A stretch of DNA of 64,000 nt from Lachnospiraceae bacterium (GCA_910576125.1 CAJTHM010000002.1:248001-312000), one strand, 5' to 3'; numbered from the stretch's first letter, positions 1 through 8,827 are shown. Made by a program: numbers and translations. Notes: generated by a model from the sequence alone, not told the origin.

Positions 1-57
1 GGAAATACCGGGGGCACACAATTTTTCATTCAGAATTATAACGGAGAACAGGGCTGA
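1..57 (+). CDS. C-terminal end of an upstream gene (partial)
   Basis: The frame starting at base 1 is open and ends with TGA at 55-57, overlapping the ATG of the next gene (ATGA overlap), as is usual in tightly packed operons. Only 18 residues are visible (ending NYNGEQG), too few to assign a family. An 'acggagaac' ribosome-site-like stretch for the next gene lies inside it. It could be chance open frame, but the overlap supports a real gene end. Confidence 0.4.
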   Translation, partial: GNTGGTQFFIQNYNGEQG

Positions 58-1574
58 TGAAAGAAGATGATGAGAGCAGGGAGATAGCAGAGGCGCAGCA
101 GGAAAGAGAAGAGCAGGCACAGACGGACGGAGCGGAAGAGCTGGAGGACGATGAGGAAGATGGCCGCATAGAGACGGCAGAGGAACTGGCCAAAAAGAAA
201 ACGGAAAACAAATTTAAAGCCAGCGGGAATTTGGGCAACATACAGATATTTATGCAGAATGCGAATTTCAGGGATGGTACAGGACTGAAGCAAATCTTGG
301 ATTTGGCATACAGGGATGTGGGCGCTGACCCAAAATACGATTTGGAAAAGGAAGATGACTGTGCGGCTTTTTTCCGCAACTGTAAAAACAAAGATTATGT
401 CGCATTGGCTATCGTGCTTTCTGTCTTTGAAATGGTCTCAGTAGGAGATTTGGCCAATCTGAAAGATACGCTGATGGAATGTCTCCCGCCTGTTTTCCGG
501 TTGGATCAGGAGGGCAAAGTGATATCTGCGCCTGAGTCGAATCCATATCTTTCCCTGAATGATGTGTTGCCTGTGATTCAGGGAAAAATATTTGTCACAG
601 AAGAAGGCCGGCAATGCATTGGATACGGGAGGGAGCCGTCAAAAGTACTGAAGAATATGTGGATACAGTTTCCTGCCTTGCGAAAGCCCATCATCATATG
701 GCTGCTGAAAGTCAATGATACATTCGAGTATCGGACTACATTTGAAGCATACCAGATTGTGACGGCATTTGCCAGAGTCGTTTCGGAAGATTTTCCGTAT
801 GCGAAAAAGGAAGTATTTGAAAGACTATATTCGAATCCGAGGAATTTAGGGCTCCTGGCACGGCTGGCGCATGAACTTTTAAAAAAGGGAAAGAACCGGA
901 ACGGCTCAGAGGAGATGGTGCTCAAGTGGGCTGAGTCGGATAGCGAATGGCTTTGGAAAGCGGCGCTTTTGGTCTATTTATATGCGGATGCCCCATTTCC
1001 GGGCGAAAAACTGGAAAAGGCTTTGGCTCTGACTGTAAAAAAGAAATTCCTTAGGCTGCACAGGGGAGACTTAAGGTTCATTGCCGTATATGCCGGACAT
1101 TTCAAGAATATGCGTTCTTTCATGACAGGGGTGTTCCGCGAGCTGGGTGCATCTCAGGAAAAGGACTATCTTCCATATCTGGCGGTAATCTATTTGTATC
1201 TGACGAAATATGGGTACTTTATGATTGATAAAAAGATGACAAATCTGCCTTTTGTCGTGCACGATTCCCAAAAGCAGGCAGTGGCGATGTCTCCGGTTCT
1301 GGCATATATCATGGCACGGTACGATTTGCGCCGTCAGCTGTATTCCGTCCTGAGGGCATATCTGGAAGAAATCGCGGACTATGATGTACCGCAAAGCATG
1401 ATAAAGCATATCTCAGCCTATTTTTATATACTGGCTCAAAGCGATTCCGGTTACCGGACAGACATATTGATGTTCTTAAGGGAGTCTGGCGGCAGTGTTG
1501 CGAAGTCTGTCTGTCATATGCTGACAGAGATATATAGGAACAAGGGGGAAATGGCACATGAACAAATTCTATAA
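57..1574 (+). CDS. hypothetical protein, 505 aa, first complete gene of a three-gene operon
   Basis: I do not recognise the family. The first ~55 residues are very acidic and low-complexity (runs of E and D, then KKK), probably a disordered or coiled segment. From ~60 the protein looks globular and mostly helical, with no transmembrane segment, signal peptide or obvious catalytic motif. The ATG overlaps the stop of the preceding frame (ATGA), with ggaga 9 bases upstream. Its 3' end overlaps the next gene by 17 bp, so the genes are probably translationally coupled. The helical-repeat look suggests a scaffold or regulatory role, but that is a guess. Confidence 0.75.
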   Translation: MKEDDESREIAEAQQEREEQAQTDGAEELEDDEEDGRIETAEELAKKKTENKFKASGNLGNIQIFMQNANFRDGTGLKQILDLAYRDVGADPKYDLEKEDDCAAFFRNCKNKDYVALAIVLSVFEMVSVGDLANLKDTLMECLPPVFRLDQEGKVISAPESNPYLSLNDVLPVIQGKIFVTEEGRQCIGYGREPSKVLKNMWIQFPALRKPIIIWLLKVNDTFEYRTTFEAYQIVTAFARVVSEDFPYAKKEVFERLYSNPRNLGLLARLAHELLKKGKNRNGSEEMVLKWAESDSEWLWKAALLVYLYADAPFPGEKLEKALALTVKKKFLRLHRGDLRFIAVYAGHFKNMRSFMTGVFRELGASQEKDYLPYLAVIYLYLTKYGYFMIDKKMTNLPFVVHDSQKQAVAMSPVLAYIMARYDLRRQLYSVLRAYLEEIADYDVPQSMIKHISAYFYILAQSDSGYRTDILMFLRESGGSVAKSVCHMLTEIYRNKGEMAHEQIL

Positions 1575-2454
1575 CAAGCTGATACTGGCAGATGAGGTGT
1601 ATCCTAATGACTGGTTCCCGCAGATTCCCAACTACAGGAAACAGGGATCCGCATTCATCCTGGTAGAAGGGAAAAACGACAATATCCTGGTAGATGGGAA
1701 CACCACCACAAAAGAAATCAGGCAGGGAAAATACAAACGCCTGATTGAAATTTCAACAGTCCCTTATATGGAAGAAATCAGGTTCGAATCTGCCAGCAAG
1801 GAGACTACATTCACTTTTGATGTCTATGTCAAAGCGGTGATACAGGTACGGAATCCTATTACCTTTTATAACAATCGAAATCTTGACGTGACTTCCTATT
1901 TTACAAATATGTTTTTGTTGGATGTGAGGAAAATAACAAGAAAGTACAGTGTCCTCAACTATGACGGCATGGATGAAGTCCTGACAAAAAAGCTATCCAG
2001 TTACAACAATGTGGATGTTTCGACGGGATTCGAATATCGGATTTCAGTGGTGGATGCGAAGCCGGGGGGCAAGGCAATTGAATATGTCAGACGGAGCAAT
2101 GAACAGAGCCTGAATGCCGAACTGCGGAACAGAGCCGGAAAACTGATTGGGGATGTTACGCTGGATTATGAGAATGCAGTAAGGATGCAAGTCGTCGAAG
2201 GGAAAATATCGGAAGAAGAGGCGATTCTGAAAATCTGGGAATTCAAACAGGCCAGCTATAAAGACCGGATGAAGCAGATTACGGAATTAAGGGGAAACAG
2301 CCTGATAACAGATACGGAAGCCAGGGGCATGATAAAGAAGCTGATGCTGCCACAGGAGACCGAGAAGCTGACAGGAGAAGTGCAGCAGGACGAATGGACA
2401 GATTCCGATTTGGAAAACGATAGGGTACTGGACGAGCTTTATGAAGAGGGCTGA
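1558..2454 (+). CDS. hypothetical protein with possible SPFH/band-7-like domain
   Basis: 298 aa, starting at the ATG after 'gggggaaatggcac' and overlapping the previous gene. Residues ~35-190 (TFDVYVKAVIQVRNP, then alternating beta strands and a helix with many charged residues) resemble in outline the SPFH/band-7 or virion-core-like fold seen in bacterial membrane-scaffold proteins. The C-terminal ~100 residues are charged helix with EEEAILKIWEF, ending in an acidic tail. There is no membrane segment. The family call is a low-certainty impression from strand pattern only. Its neighbour downstream is a membrane protein, which would suit a scaffold partner. Confidence 0.7.
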   Translation: MNKFYNKLILADEVYPNDWFPQIPNYRKQGSAFILVEGKNDNILVDGNTTTKEIRQGKYKRLIEISTVPYMEEIRFESASKETTFTFDVYVKAVIQVRNPITFYNNRNLDVTSYFTNMFLLDVRKITRKYSVLNYDGMDEVLTKKLSSYNNVDVSTGFEYRISVVDAKPGGKAIEYVRRSNEQSLNAELRNRAGKLIGDVTLDYENAVRMQVVEGKISEEEAILKIWEFKQASYKDRMKQITELRGNSLITDTEARGMIKKLMLPQETEKLTGEVQQDEWTDSDLENDRVLDELYEEG

Positions 2455-2460
2455 TTGCTT

Positions 2461-3252
2461 ATGAAAGATTACCTGATGGGGTTTCTGTCATTCGATTTGT
2501 GGATTCAGATGGCGGTAGTGCTGGCATTCCTGTTCGCTGTCGCCTGGCTGATTGCGGGAAAAGGAATCGTTAAGATAATGTCTTTGGTTCCGTGGGGATT
2601 GCAAAAGATATTTCAGTTTTTCTATATGCTCGTAGAAGGGCCTATATGCCTGCTGCATAAAAATATAGGAGAATGTTTTTATCATCTGGATAATGGGATG
2701 GCGGCCAGAGGAAAGAAAACCGATACATTCCTGCGGCAATGGCAAGAGAGATGGCGGGCACCGGAGAAGCGATATTGCGGTGCCGGTTTTATGGCATATG
2801 CAATATTGCTCTGGTTGGTATATGCCTCTTATGAAACAGACGGAATCATCGCGACTATGTATTCCAAAACAAAGGATGGGCTTGTAAACCGGCTGGAGGA
2901 GCTAAGCGAGATTGAGGAAGCCGCCGCAGAAGCTGTTTTGGCTGAAAATCAGCCGGAAGTTCCTGAAGTCGTAAAAGAATCACGGGATATTGTCATGATA
3001 GTGTCTACCGCAAAGGATCCGTTGAGCATACGTGACATACCCTCAATGGAGGACTGTGAGATTCTGGATCGGGCGGACAGGGGGAGCAGCGTTATCTGGA
3101 TAGGGGATTTGGCATTTGGGACAGGCGATTCCGATAAAATAGAACCATGGGCCAAAGTCATGACGGATAACGGAATCGTCGGATGGGCGAGGCTAAAGTA
3201 TCTTTGCCCTGAAGATGAAAGCGATTATGATTTGGCCTTGTGGATTGAATAG
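2461..3252 (+). CDS. membrane protein with C-terminal SH3-like domain
   Basis: 263 aa. I chose the ATG at 2461 (agaggg 10 bases upstream) over an in-frame TTG at 2455. Two or three hydrophobic segments are visible: ~10-35 (QMAVVLAFLFAVAWLIAG), ~45-60, and ~112-128 (FMAYAILLWLVYASY). After a linker rich in E and A (~145-170), residues ~180-263 (TAKDPLSIRDIPSMEDCEIL ... WAKVMTDNGIVGWARLKYL) look like a bacterial SH3 domain, the type that binds cell wall or peptides. It ends the operon; the next signal is the fla1 promoter 10 bp after the stop. Function unknown. Confidence 0.75.
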   Translation: MKDYLMGFLSFDLWIQMAVVLAFLFAVAWLIAGKGIVKIMSLVPWGLQKIFQFFYMLVEGPICLLHKNIGECFYHLDNGMAARGKKTDTFLRQWQERWRAPEKRYCGAGFMAYAILLWLVYASYETDGIIATMYSKTKDGLVNRLEELSEIEEAAAEAVLAENQPEVPEVVKESRDIVMIVSTAKDPLSIRDIPSMEDCEILDRADRGSSVIWIGDLAFGTGDSDKIEPWAKVMTDNGIVGWARLKYLCPEDESDYDLALWIE

Positions 3253-3262
3253 CAAAAAGAAC

Positions 3263-3289
3263 TAAAGTAAATCCAGAATCATCCGATAT
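3263..3289 (+). promoter_or_regulatory. sigma-28 promoter of fla1
   Basis: TAAA at 3263-3266, a 15-bp spacer and TCCGATAT at 3282-3289. This matches the SigD/FliA consensus TAAA-N15-GCCGATAT except for one base. Equivalent elements stand before fla2, fla3, fla4 and fla7. Confidence 0.92.
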
Positions 3290-3296
3290 AATGATT

Positions 3297-3490
3297 AGTC
3301 GGAGTGAATCCGGGGGGGGCAATCATGCCGCCCTTCGGATTTCTCGTCCGGGAATCCCAGGCGATTCGCACGATTGTGGGGGAATTCCCGATATCCGGCC
3401 TACAGAAAGCCCGGACGTGCGACCCGGGCGGAAGTCGGCCAAACAGCCTCAGGGAAGAGGCATTCAATCCAATTCAAGGAGGAATATACA
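3297..3490 (+). promoter_or_regulatory. structured flagellin leader RNA, copy 1 (kissing-loop type)
   Basis: About 195 nt of untranslated leader. Four hairpins can be drawn: P1 (atccg at 3308 with cggat at 3336), P2 (gggaat 3350-3355 with attccc 3384-3389), P3 (gcccgg 3409-3414 with a ccgggc at 3424) and P4 (gcctc 3446-3450, loop agggaa, gaggc 3457-3461). The P2 loop tcgcacg (3366-3372) is the exact complement of the P3 loop cgtgcga (3416-3422). P4 and the ribosome site caaggagg (3475-3482) both fit the CsrA target CAnGGAnG. Apparent reading frames through this region are GC-rich leader and not credible protein. Confidence 0.75.
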
Positions 3491-4762
3491 ATGGTAGTAC
3501 AGCACAATTTAACAGCTATGAACTCCAACAGAATGTTGGGAATCACCACAGGCGCTCAGGCAAAGGCAACCGAGAAGCTGTCTTCCGGCTACAAGATTAA
3601 CCGTGCAGCAGATGACGCTGCAGGGCTTGCCATCTCCGAGAAGATGCGTAAGCAGATTCGCGGCCTGACCCAGGCTTCCGCCAATGCCCAGGACGGCATC
3701 AGCGCAGTGCAGACTGCAGAGGGCGCTTTGACCGAAGTGCATGACATGCTGCAGAGAATGAACGAGCTGGCAGTAAAGGCTGCTAACGGCACCATGTCCG
3801 AGAGCGACAGGGACGCTATCCAGAGCGAGGTTGACCAGCTGGTGACCGAGATTGACCGTGTCGCTACTACGACTAAGTTCAATGAGACTTATCTGTTGAA
3901 AGGCAGCAATGGCGGTGTGGCTGGATCTCTGAAGTATACTACTGCGAACAATAATTTGGTAGCTAATGGTGTTAACAATATTAACTTTAATTCAACCACT
4001 GGAACAGGAAGCGCGACGGTTACTGAAACAGCAGATGCAGGCGAGGCTGTTGGAACTACGGACACAGTATTTCATGGTAAGAAATTTACGGTAGGTAATA
4101 CAACATATATTCTAGTGGAGAGTACAGCACCTAGTGCTACTGCGACAGGAGATGATAAGCTGAGCGTAAAAGAAGCGGCTGAAAAGTTGACAGATGACAC
4201 AGCCACACCTCAGACGAAAGGTTTCACGAGTATGGATGCTCTGATGTCTGCCATTAAGCGTGACAACAGCGAGGATATTAAGACAGTGACATCTTTCATT
4301 AATAGCAGTAACGAGGTAGAGTTGAAGATTGAAGCTTTCGCCGACCTGAACGATGCCATCGACTTCAGCCTTCACGTAGGTGCCGACTCCTCCGATGACA
4401 ACAAGATTAACCTGAACATCTCCTCCATGGGAGCCAGGGGACTTGGTGTCAACGGCCTGACCATCACTGGCGACAATGACGACAACGCTACCGCCGCTAT
4501 CGACGTAGTAGCTGACGCTCTGGAGAGAGTATCCGCACAGCGCGCGACCCTCGGTGCCGTCCAGAACCGTCTGGAGCACACCATCGCCAACCTGGACAAC
4601 GTAGTAGAGAACACCACATCCGCAGAGTCCGCTATCCGCGATACGGATATGGCTACCCAGATGGTCACCTACTCCAACAACCAGATTCTGGCGCAGGCAG
4701 GCCAGGCGATGCTGGCTCAGTCCAACCAGGCGAACCAGGGCGTATTGTCTCTGTTAGGCTAA
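3491..4762 (+). CDS. flagellin (fla1)
   Basis: 423 aa flagellar filament subunit, exported by the flagellar type III apparatus and polymerised outside the cell. The N-terminal D0/D1 (residues 1-~140, MVVQHNLTAMNSNRMLG ... TKFNETYLLKG) and C-terminal D1/D0 (~300-423, ending NQANQGVLSLLG) are almost identical to the other eight copies. Residues ~143-290 are the variable, surface-exposed D2/D3 part rich in T, S, G and N. The start is set by aaggagg 9 bases upstream and by the conserved first residues; longer upstream frames run through the leader. It carries the 'fixed' class markers SSMGARGLGVNG and NTTSAES. Confidence 0.97.
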   Translation: MVVQHNLTAMNSNRMLGITTGAQAKATEKLSSGYKINRAADDAAGLAISEKMRKQIRGLTQASANAQDGISAVQTAEGALTEVHDMLQRMNELAVKAANGTMSESDRDAIQSEVDQLVTEIDRVATTTKFNETYLLKGSNGGVAGSLKYTTANNNLVANGVNNINFNSTTGTGSATVTETADAGEAVGTTDTVFHGKKFTVGNTTYILVESTAPSATATGDDKLSVKEAAEKLTDDTATPQTKGFTSMDALMSAIKRDNSEDIKTVTSFINSSNEVELKIEAFADLNDAIDFSLHVGADSSDDNKINLNISSMGARGLGVNGLTITGDNDDNATAAIDVVADALERVSAQRATLGAVQNRLEHTIANLDNVVENTTSAESAIRDTDMATQMVTYSNNQILAQAGQAMLAQSNQANQGVLSLLG

Positions 4763-4779
4763 TCGTAGGGACTTTTATA

Positions 4780-4841
4780 CTACATAACGCCAGAATTTAC
4801 CGTACTGCATTGCTTAAACGTACATGGCTGGCGTTATGTAG
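4780..4841 (+). terminator. long hairpin after fla1
   Basis: A 14-bp perfect stem (ctacataacgccag at 4780-4793, ctggcgttatgtag at 4828-4841) with a 34-nt loop that can fold further (gtac/gtac). No T-run follows, so it may stabilise the mRNA 3' end more than terminate; 4917-4948 is the better terminator. Confidence 0.6.
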
Positions 4842-4916
4842 TCAGGTTACTCGGAAATTTTAACTGTTAAGCAGTATAAAATGTGCCTTTGCGGCACAAG
4901 GACAGTAAGAAAAGGG

Positions 4917-4948
4917 AAAGGAACCGGTGCAGGCTGGTTCCTTTCTTT
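4917..4948 (+). terminator. rho-independent terminator of fla1
   Basis: Stem aaaggaacc (4917-4925) with ggttccttt (4936-4944), running into cttt. It sits 33 bases before the fucosyltransferase ATG at 4981 and argues against the upstream in-frame start at 4927, which lies inside the stem. Confidence 0.75.
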
Positions 4949-4980
4949 GCGAAGACACCTTTTGGAAAGGGATTGCGGAT

Positions 4981-5868
4981 ATGAAGATACAGTTTCTCAA
5001 TGGCGGACTTGCCAATCAGGCCTTTCAGTATATTTTTACAAGGAGCTATGAACTGGCCCGCCCCGGGGAAGTGATGTATATGGACGACTCTTATTTTGCC
5101 CTGAATACAGTGCATAACGGCTATGAGCTGGAGAAAGTATTCGGGATTCATCCCCATATGCTGAGCAGCTGCTTTGACGACGAAGTGTGGGGATTTATCC
5201 TGGAGGAACGCAGACAGGGGAAGAGCGTGCCTCAGATATTGTGCGAGAATGGCATTGAGACCTATATGATATCCGAAGTGGGCGGGAACCACCAGACATT
5301 CAACCCCTTTGACGGCAGGGTAATCGCAACCCCCTGCAATGGGTACAATCCGGAGATTCTGGATGCCCAGGGGGACGTCTACTACCATGGATACTGGATC
5401 AATAAGAAATGGTTCGCCGGAATCTTGGAGGACATCCGGCAGGAGTTCCGTTTCCCGGAGATAACAGACCAAAAGAACCAGGAGTATTTGAAAAAGATAC
5501 AAAATACCCAGTCAGTGTCCGTTCATATCCGGCGGGGAGACTATGTGTCGCTAGGGTGGGAACTGGGAACAGATTTCTTCAGAAACAATACGGGACAGTT
5601 CCTGGACATTGCCCCCGGAAAGTGGAACCTTTTCGTGTTTTCGGATGACATTCCATGGTGCAGGACACATCGGAAAGAAATGGGGTTCGGCCGCTTTAAG
5701 AACGTCATTTTTGTAGAGGGGAACAATCACGGTAGGAATTATATCGACATGCAGCTCATGAGCCAGTGCAAAGGGATGATCATCTCGAACAGCGCGTTCT
5801 GCTATCTGGCAGCGCTGCTGAATACGGGCATGGAGTATTGCGTGAATCCGACTATCAGGGAAGTGTAA
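4981..5868 (+). CDS. glycosyltransferase family 11 (alpha-1,2-fucosyltransferase-like)
   Basis: 295 aa. The N-terminus MKIQFLNGGLANQAFQY is the GT11 opening motif (FxGGLGNQxFQY in the family). The GDP-fucose-binding motif VHIRRGDYV is at ~180. The C-terminal motifs FSDDIPWC and the tail CKGMIISNSAFCYLAALLN match the family, although the usual SxFSWWAAWL is replaced here. GT11 enzymes transfer fucose (or another GDP-sugar) to a galactose-type acceptor. The start at 4981 has ggaaagg upstream. Its place between fla1 and fla2 suggests it decorates flagellin; acceptor and donor are inferred. Confidence 0.88.
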   Translation: MKIQFLNGGLANQAFQYIFTRSYELARPGEVMYMDDSYFALNTVHNGYELEKVFGIHPHMLSSCFDDEVWGFILEERRQGKSVPQILCENGIETYMISEVGGNHQTFNPFDGRVIATPCNGYNPEILDAQGDVYYHGYWINKKWFAGILEDIRQEFRFPEITDQKNQEYLKKIQNTQSVSVHIRRGDYVSLGWELGTDFFRNNTGQFLDIAPGKWNLFVFSDDIPWCRTHRKEMGFGRFKNVIFVEGNNHGRNYIDMQLMSQCKGMIISNSAFCYLAALLNTGMEYCVNPTIREV

Positions 5869-5961
5869 GCGGAATGAAGATTGAAAACTTGCATGATAGC
5901 TTTCCGCTGTATGCGCCACCGGGGCGGCATGACGGAAAATGTGATTCTGCCGGAAAATCGC

Positions 5962-5988
5962 TAAAGTAAATCCAAAATCGTCCGATAT
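5962..5988 (+). promoter_or_regulatory. sigma-28 promoter of fla2
   Basis: TAAA 5962-5965, 15-bp spacer, TCCGATAT 5981-5988; near-perfect SigD/FliA promoter. Confidence 0.92.
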
Positions 5989-5995
5989 AATGATT

Positions 5996-6193
5996 AGTCG
6001 GAATGAAGCCGGGGGGCAGCTATGCCTCCCCCCGGATTTCTCGTCCGGGAACCCCCAGCGATTCGCACGATTGCGGGGGCGTTCCCGAAACCAGGCCGTC
6101 GGAAAGCCCGGACGTGCGAACCGGGTTTGAAGATTGGCGCCAACAGCCTCAGGGAAGAGGCATTTTCATCCAAAATTCAAGGAGGAATATATT
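5996..6193 (+). promoter_or_regulatory. structured flagellin leader RNA, copy 2
   Basis: P1 ccgggggg (6009) with ccccccgg (6028). P2 gggaac (6048-6053) with gttccc (6081-6086) and loop tcgcacg (6063-6069). P3 gcccgg (6106) with ccgggt (6121) and loop cgtgcga (6113-6119). P4 gcctc-agggaa-gaggc before the ribosome site caaggagg. The outer P2 pair is C-G where copy 1 has T-A, a compensatory change supporting the stem. Confidence 0.75.
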
Positions 6194-7438
6194 ATGGTAG
6201 TACAACACAATTTAACGGCTATGAACTCCAACCGTATGCTGGGAATCACCACAGGCGCTCAGGCGAAAGCCACAGAGAAGCTGTCTTCCGGATATAAGAT
6301 TAACCGTGCGGCAGATGACGCTGCAGGGCTTGCCATCTCCGAGAAGATGCGGAAGCAGATCCGCGGCCTGACCCAGGCATCCGCCAACGCCCAGGACGGC
6401 ATCAGCGCAGTGCAGACTGCAGAGGGCGCTCTCACCGAAGTACATGACATGCTGCAGAGAATGAACGAACTGGCAGTTAAGGCTGCTAACGGCACCATGT
6501 CCGAGAGCGACAGGGACGCTATCCAGAGCGAGGTTGACCAGCTGGTGACCGAGATTGACCGTGTCGCTACTACGACTAAGTTCAATGAGACTTATTTGTT
6601 GAAAGGCAGCAAGAACGGAGTGGCCGGATCTTTGACGTATAACACAGCGGATACTAAACTTAGCGGTATGGGTGCTGATGTCACTTGGAATAAAGGTACT
6701 GGAACGGCAAGCGTTGCGCTTGGCAGCACTACTTCCCAAACCCAGGGGAACAGTCAGGCTACAACCAAGGAATTTAAGGTAGGAAGCACAAACTATATTT
6801 TAGTGGAAAGTGTGGCAGAAGTTAATGCTGGACAGGGGAAGCTGAGTGTAAAAGAAATGGCTGAAAAGCTGACAGATGATACTTCTAATACAAAAGGCTT
6901 CACTAGCATGGATGCTCTGATGTCGGCTATTAAGCGTGACAACAGTGAGGATATCAAAACGGTGACTTCTTATATCAATTCCAGCAATGACGTAGAATTG
7001 AAAATCGAAGCTTTCGCTGACCTGAACGATGCCATCGACTTCAGCCTTCACGTAGGAGCCGACTCCTCCGATGACAACAAGATTAACCTGAACATCTCCT
7101 CCATGGGAGCCAGGGGACTTGGTGTCAACGGCCTGACCATCACCGGTGACAATGACGACAACGCTACCGCCGCCATCGATGTGGTAGCTGACGCTCTGGA
7201 GAGAGTATCCGCCCAGCGTGCGACTCTCGGTGCCGTCCAGAACCGTCTGGAGCACACCATCGCCAACCTGGACAACGTAGTGGAGAACACCACCTCAGCC
7301 GAGTCCGCTATCCGTGATACGGATATGGCTACCCAGATGGTCACCTACTCCAACAACCAGATTCTGGCGCAGGCAGGCCAGGCAATGCTGGCTCAGTCCA
7401 ACCAGGCGAACCAGGGCGTCCTGTCCCTGCTTGGCTAA
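6194..7438 (+). CDS. flagellin (fla2)
   Basis: 414 aa. The D0/D1 ends are virtually identical to fla1; the variable centre (~143-280) differs, for example WNKGTGTASVALGS. Start from caaggagg 9 bases upstream. The last ~130 residues share the VNGLTITGDNDDNAT block with fla1 and fla3, so the ends are homogenised while the middle diverges. Own sigma-28 promoter and own terminator, hence monocistronic. Confidence 0.97.
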   Translation: MVVQHNLTAMNSNRMLGITTGAQAKATEKLSSGYKINRAADDAAGLAISEKMRKQIRGLTQASANAQDGISAVQTAEGALTEVHDMLQRMNELAVKAANGTMSESDRDAIQSEVDQLVTEIDRVATTTKFNETYLLKGSKNGVAGSLTYNTADTKLSGMGADVTWNKGTGTASVALGSTTSQTQGNSQATTKEFKVGSTNYILVESVAEVNAGQGKLSVKEMAEKLTDDTSNTKGFTSMDALMSAIKRDNSEDIKTVTSYINSSNDVELKIEAFADLNDAIDFSLHVGADSSDDNKINLNISSMGARGLGVNGLTITGDNDDNATAAIDVVADALERVSAQRATLGAVQNRLEHTIANLDNVVENTTSAESAIRDTDMATQMVTYSNNQILAQAGQAMLAQSNQANQGVLSLLG

Positions 7439-7495
7439 TAAGATAGCCAGAAATCGGTGGAATAAGTGCCAAAAGACAACAATAAAAATTTGGAA

Positions 7496-7525
7496 AGGCG
7501 CGGGGGTTTCTCCCGTGCCTTTTTT
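7496..7525 (+). terminator. terminator of fla2
   Basis: Stem around aggcgcggg / cccgtgcct followed by tttttt at 7521. Confidence 0.85.
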
Positions 7526-7676
7526 CTTCTTTTTGCTGTCGGCCGGAGACGAAAGGAAAGTAACCTGCAAAACACAGCCACAAAATTCTAAAAACCAGTA
7601 AAAAGTAACAGCAAAAACCGCCAAAAATCACTGAAAACCACAAAAAACCACAAAAGCCAAAAACCAGAAAAAATGC
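7526..7676. other. A-rich non-coding spacer
   Basis: Low-complexity stretch of short imperfect repeats of the type aaaaccac/aaaacca between the fla2 terminator and the next promoter. A related stretch (acgaaaaa repeats) precedes the second Rpn gene at ~19030-19105. I see no coding signal in it. Confidence 0.5.
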
Positions 7677-7705
7677 TTGCCAAATCCCATCCGATATGCT
7701 AAACT
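7677..7705 (+). promoter_or_regulatory. sigma-A promoter of the Rpn-like gene
   Basis: TTGCCA (7677-7682), 17-bp spacer, TAAACT (7700-7705) with an extended TGc. The downstream bases tatctacaagcagatttt recur in nearly the same form before the second Rpn copy. Confidence 0.6.
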
Positions 7706-7873
7706 TATCTACAAGCAGATTTTGTTCACGAAATATTCAATAAATCTCAACTATTTATGTAAATCAGAAGAATCCTGCTTAAATTTCAGAAAACGGCAAA
7801 CCAAATAACGACAGTCTGAAAACGGCAAGCGGGAGCGTTCTGTCTCCCGCTCGTAACAGAGGGGAGGGAAGCG

Positions 7874-8782
7874 ATGGCAGAGAAAGATATTCTGGAGAAG
7901 AGCCTGATGCTGTATGCGGACGTGTTCGCGGACTGCATCAATACGCTGGTATACGATGGGAGGCGGCTGCTGGATCAGGGCAACACCCGGCCGGCGCCTA
8001 CGGAGACATTCTACCAGGGGAAAGAGCGGCTGCACAACCAGTTCTGTGACGCCAGCAGGTACATGGTGGAGGAGGGCAGGGACATCGTCCAATACCTGAT
8101 AGAGAACGAGACGGAGCTGCGCAGAAGACAGGTGCTGCGGAAAGCATCCTACCAGGGCGGCGCATACCGGCAGCAGCTGGAAAGCAGCAGCCCCGTCCAT
8201 GCCGTGGTCTGCATCGTCATGGACTGGACAGGGAAGAGCAGCCGCATCCCCAGGAGCCTGCACGAGCTCCTGGAAGAGGACGGCGTGCCGCAGGAAGTGC
8301 TGGGGCAGGTGGACGATGTGGGGCTCACGGTTTACCATATGAACAACCTTTCGGCAGAGACCAGGAGGAAGTTCACCAGCGACATGGGATTCGTGGCGGA
8401 CTACCTGAACGAGGGCGGCTTCCAGGGCCGCAGCGGCCAGAGGATCCTGCATCCCGTGGCCCTGTGCAGGATGATGGAAGCCCTCACCGGGGATACCAGG
8501 TTCACGGAGCGTGTGACGGAATTTATGCAGAAAGAAAGGAAAGGGGAAACGGTCATGATGTGCGAGTACATCAATATGCTGGAGGCGAGAGGAGAAGCCC
8601 GTGGCGAGGCAAGGGGAATGGCAAAAGGAGAGATAAAAGGTGAGACGAAACTGTCCCTGCTGCTGGAAAACCTGTATGGGCTGAACCGCGATGAAGAGGC
8701 GAAGCAGGCAGTGCTGGACATTGCCGTCCGGGCCAGGCTTTACGAAGAGTTCCACATCGCAAGCTCTGTTCCCAGCCCCTGA
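7874..8782 (+). CDS. Rpn family recombination-promoting nuclease / putative transposase
   Basis: 302 aa. The layout is typical of the Rpn (YhgA-like, PD-(D/E)XK) group common in Lachnospiraceae: an N-terminal nuclease-like part (MAEKDILEKSLMLYADVFADC) and a C-terminal tail with G-E-A-R-G-type repeats (EARGEARGEARGMAKGEIKGE, ~233-255) before a helical end. Family members promote RecA-independent recombination or act as selfish nucleases. Ribosome site gaggggaggg. It lies between two flagellins with its own sigma-A promoter, so it is independent cargo; a second copy (19305) and two remnants are in the same array. I could not place the catalytic residues with certainty. Confidence 0.75.
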   Translation: MAEKDILEKSLMLYADVFADCINTLVYDGRRLLDQGNTRPAPTETFYQGKERLHNQFCDASRYMVEEGRDIVQYLIENETELRRRQVLRKASYQGGAYRQQLESSSPVHAVVCIVMDWTGKSSRIPRSLHELLEEDGVPQEVLGQVDDVGLTVYHMNNLSAETRRKFTSDMGFVADYLNEGGFQGRSGQRILHPVALCRMMEALTGDTRFTERVTEFMQKERKGETVMMCEYINMLEARGEARGEARGMAKGEIKGETKLSLLLENLYGLNRDEEAKQAVLDIAVRARLYEEFHIASSVPSP

Positions 8783-8827
8783 ATGGTGATTTCTCCGACA
8801 TGCTTATGGAATACAGCCAAAAATCGC

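Noticed and set aside
3297..3490. Known c-di-GMP riboswitch as identity of the flagellin leader
   Set aside because: The GEMM-type core motifs are not present, and a different loop-loop pairing is; not excluded by a formal Rfam search, which I could not run.
3291..3600. + strand reading frames through the flagellin leaders (also at 6003, 6022, 8888, 17458), some fusing in frame with the flagellin start
   Set aside because: They are open only because the leader is GC-rich and structured. The stems show paired base changes, the ribosome site sits 9 bp before the conserved flagellin ATG, and the sigma-28 start would lie upstream of leader, not gene.
3509..4668. Long - strand frames antisense to every flagellin gene
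   Set aside because: They recur because the flagellin sequence recurs; no ribosome site, promoter or family match. Shadows of the coding strand.
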